A stretch of 64,000 nt of DNA, taken from assembly GCA_036656615.1 (NCBI GenBank), contig JAVXHY010000002.1:1-64000 (forward strand), written 5' to 3'. Below are positions 63,757 to 64,000 of the stretch, in pieces. A model generated the notes under the pieces. The model was not told where the DNA came from. It saw nothing but the letters and a program-made list of their open reading frames with translations, and searched no databases. Position numbers and translations under genes: made by a program. Origin of the DNA: CAUPWF01 sp036656615. Its GTDB lineage: Bacteria; Bacillota; Clostridia; Lachnospirales; Lachnospiraceae. The stretch's first letter is position 1, and every line of letters begins with the position of its first letter.

Positions 63757-64000
63757 CTATCGTGGTATTTCCAGTATAGCTCCTCTGTTTCCCGAAGTGA
63801 CCATAGCCGCATATCTTGCTAAGTATCCCGTAGTAATCTTCGGCTGTCTGGGTTTCCAATTTGCTTTTCTCTCTTCTAATATGGCATCCGATACATCTAG
63901 CGTCAGTCGATTATTTGGAATATCTATTTCAATCATATCACCCTCTTCTACCAAGGCAATCGGTCCACCGACTGCTGCTTCCGGAGAGACATGGCCAATG
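63757..64000 (-). CDS. ilvD: Dihydroxy-acid dehydratase, C-terminal part (cut by window edge)
   Basis: Last 80 or so residues of IlvD: Gly-His-Val-Ser-Pro-Glu-Ala-Ala-Val-Gly-Gly-Pro-Ile-Ala, then the family ending Ala-Arg-Tyr-Ala-X-Met-Val-Thr-Ser-Gly-Asn-Arg-Gly-Ala. The 5' part lies beyond 64000. IlvD is a Fe-S enzyme acting after acetolactate isomeroreductase. It lies 16 bases upstream of ilvB. Confidence 0.95.
   Translation of the reverse strand, partial: IGHVSPEAAVGGPIALVEEGDMIEIDIPNNRLTLDVSDAILEERKANWKPRQPKITTGYLARYAAMVTSGNRGAILEIPR

Overview
The window looks like chromosome of a low-GC, spore-forming Clostridia member, most likely Lachnospiraceae. The evidence is AT-rich codon use, strong AGGAGG-type ribosome binding sites, spoIVA, a type-A-like RNase P RNA, pyrBI, the GGGtGRT protein/NifU-like scaffold pair and the serA-serC neighbourhood. 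The assignment is inferred from gene content only.

Positions 1-1716 carry a GGGtGRT-family gene and its Fe-S scaffold partner. Positions 1893-35762 are a single-strand (minus) block of about 34 kb encoding a contractile injection system (CIS) of the extracellular/phage-tail-like kind. Read in transcription order, from high to low coordinates, it begins with a GNAT-TM-DUF3298 fusion, an AAA+ ATPase, an unknown soluble protein and a double-DNA-binding LuxR-type regulator that ends in a strong terminator. A good sigma-A promoter then starts the structural operon: sheath, tube, small chaperone-like proteins, second tube protein, a repeat-containing tape-measure candidate, LysM hub protein, split VgrG (gpD + gpV), gp25, two baseplate-J-like wedge proteins and a TIGR02242 baseplate protein. 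After these come a conserved CIS accessory protein, a pseudokinase-like membrane protein, a membrane MORN-repeat protein, the Afp16-like cap protein, an unknown, a DUF4280 PAAR-like tip, a four-TM receptor with a degenerate cyclase domain, a proline-repeat protein, a second AAA+ ATPase and a small unknown.

Three single-pass or multi-pass membrane proteins with sensory or pseudo-enzyme domains lie inside the structural operon and a fourth heads the upstream group. No tail-fibre or obvious toxin gene is visible. This suggests a system that is tethered to or triggered at the producer's membrane rather than a freely released particle, which is an inference.

Positions 35786-63740 are housekeeping: pncC-pgsA-rimO, rpoZ-gmk-yicC, rqcH, a chorismate mutase-DUF815 fusion, pyrBI, rnpB, rnhA, a siroheme/cobalamin patch with lrgAB, a threonine aldolase, DUF1015, spoIVA, gpsA-plsY-der-DUF512, prs, serA-serC and ilvB. 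The window ends inside ilvD. I saw no tRNA, insertion sequence, integrase, CRISPR array or attachment site.
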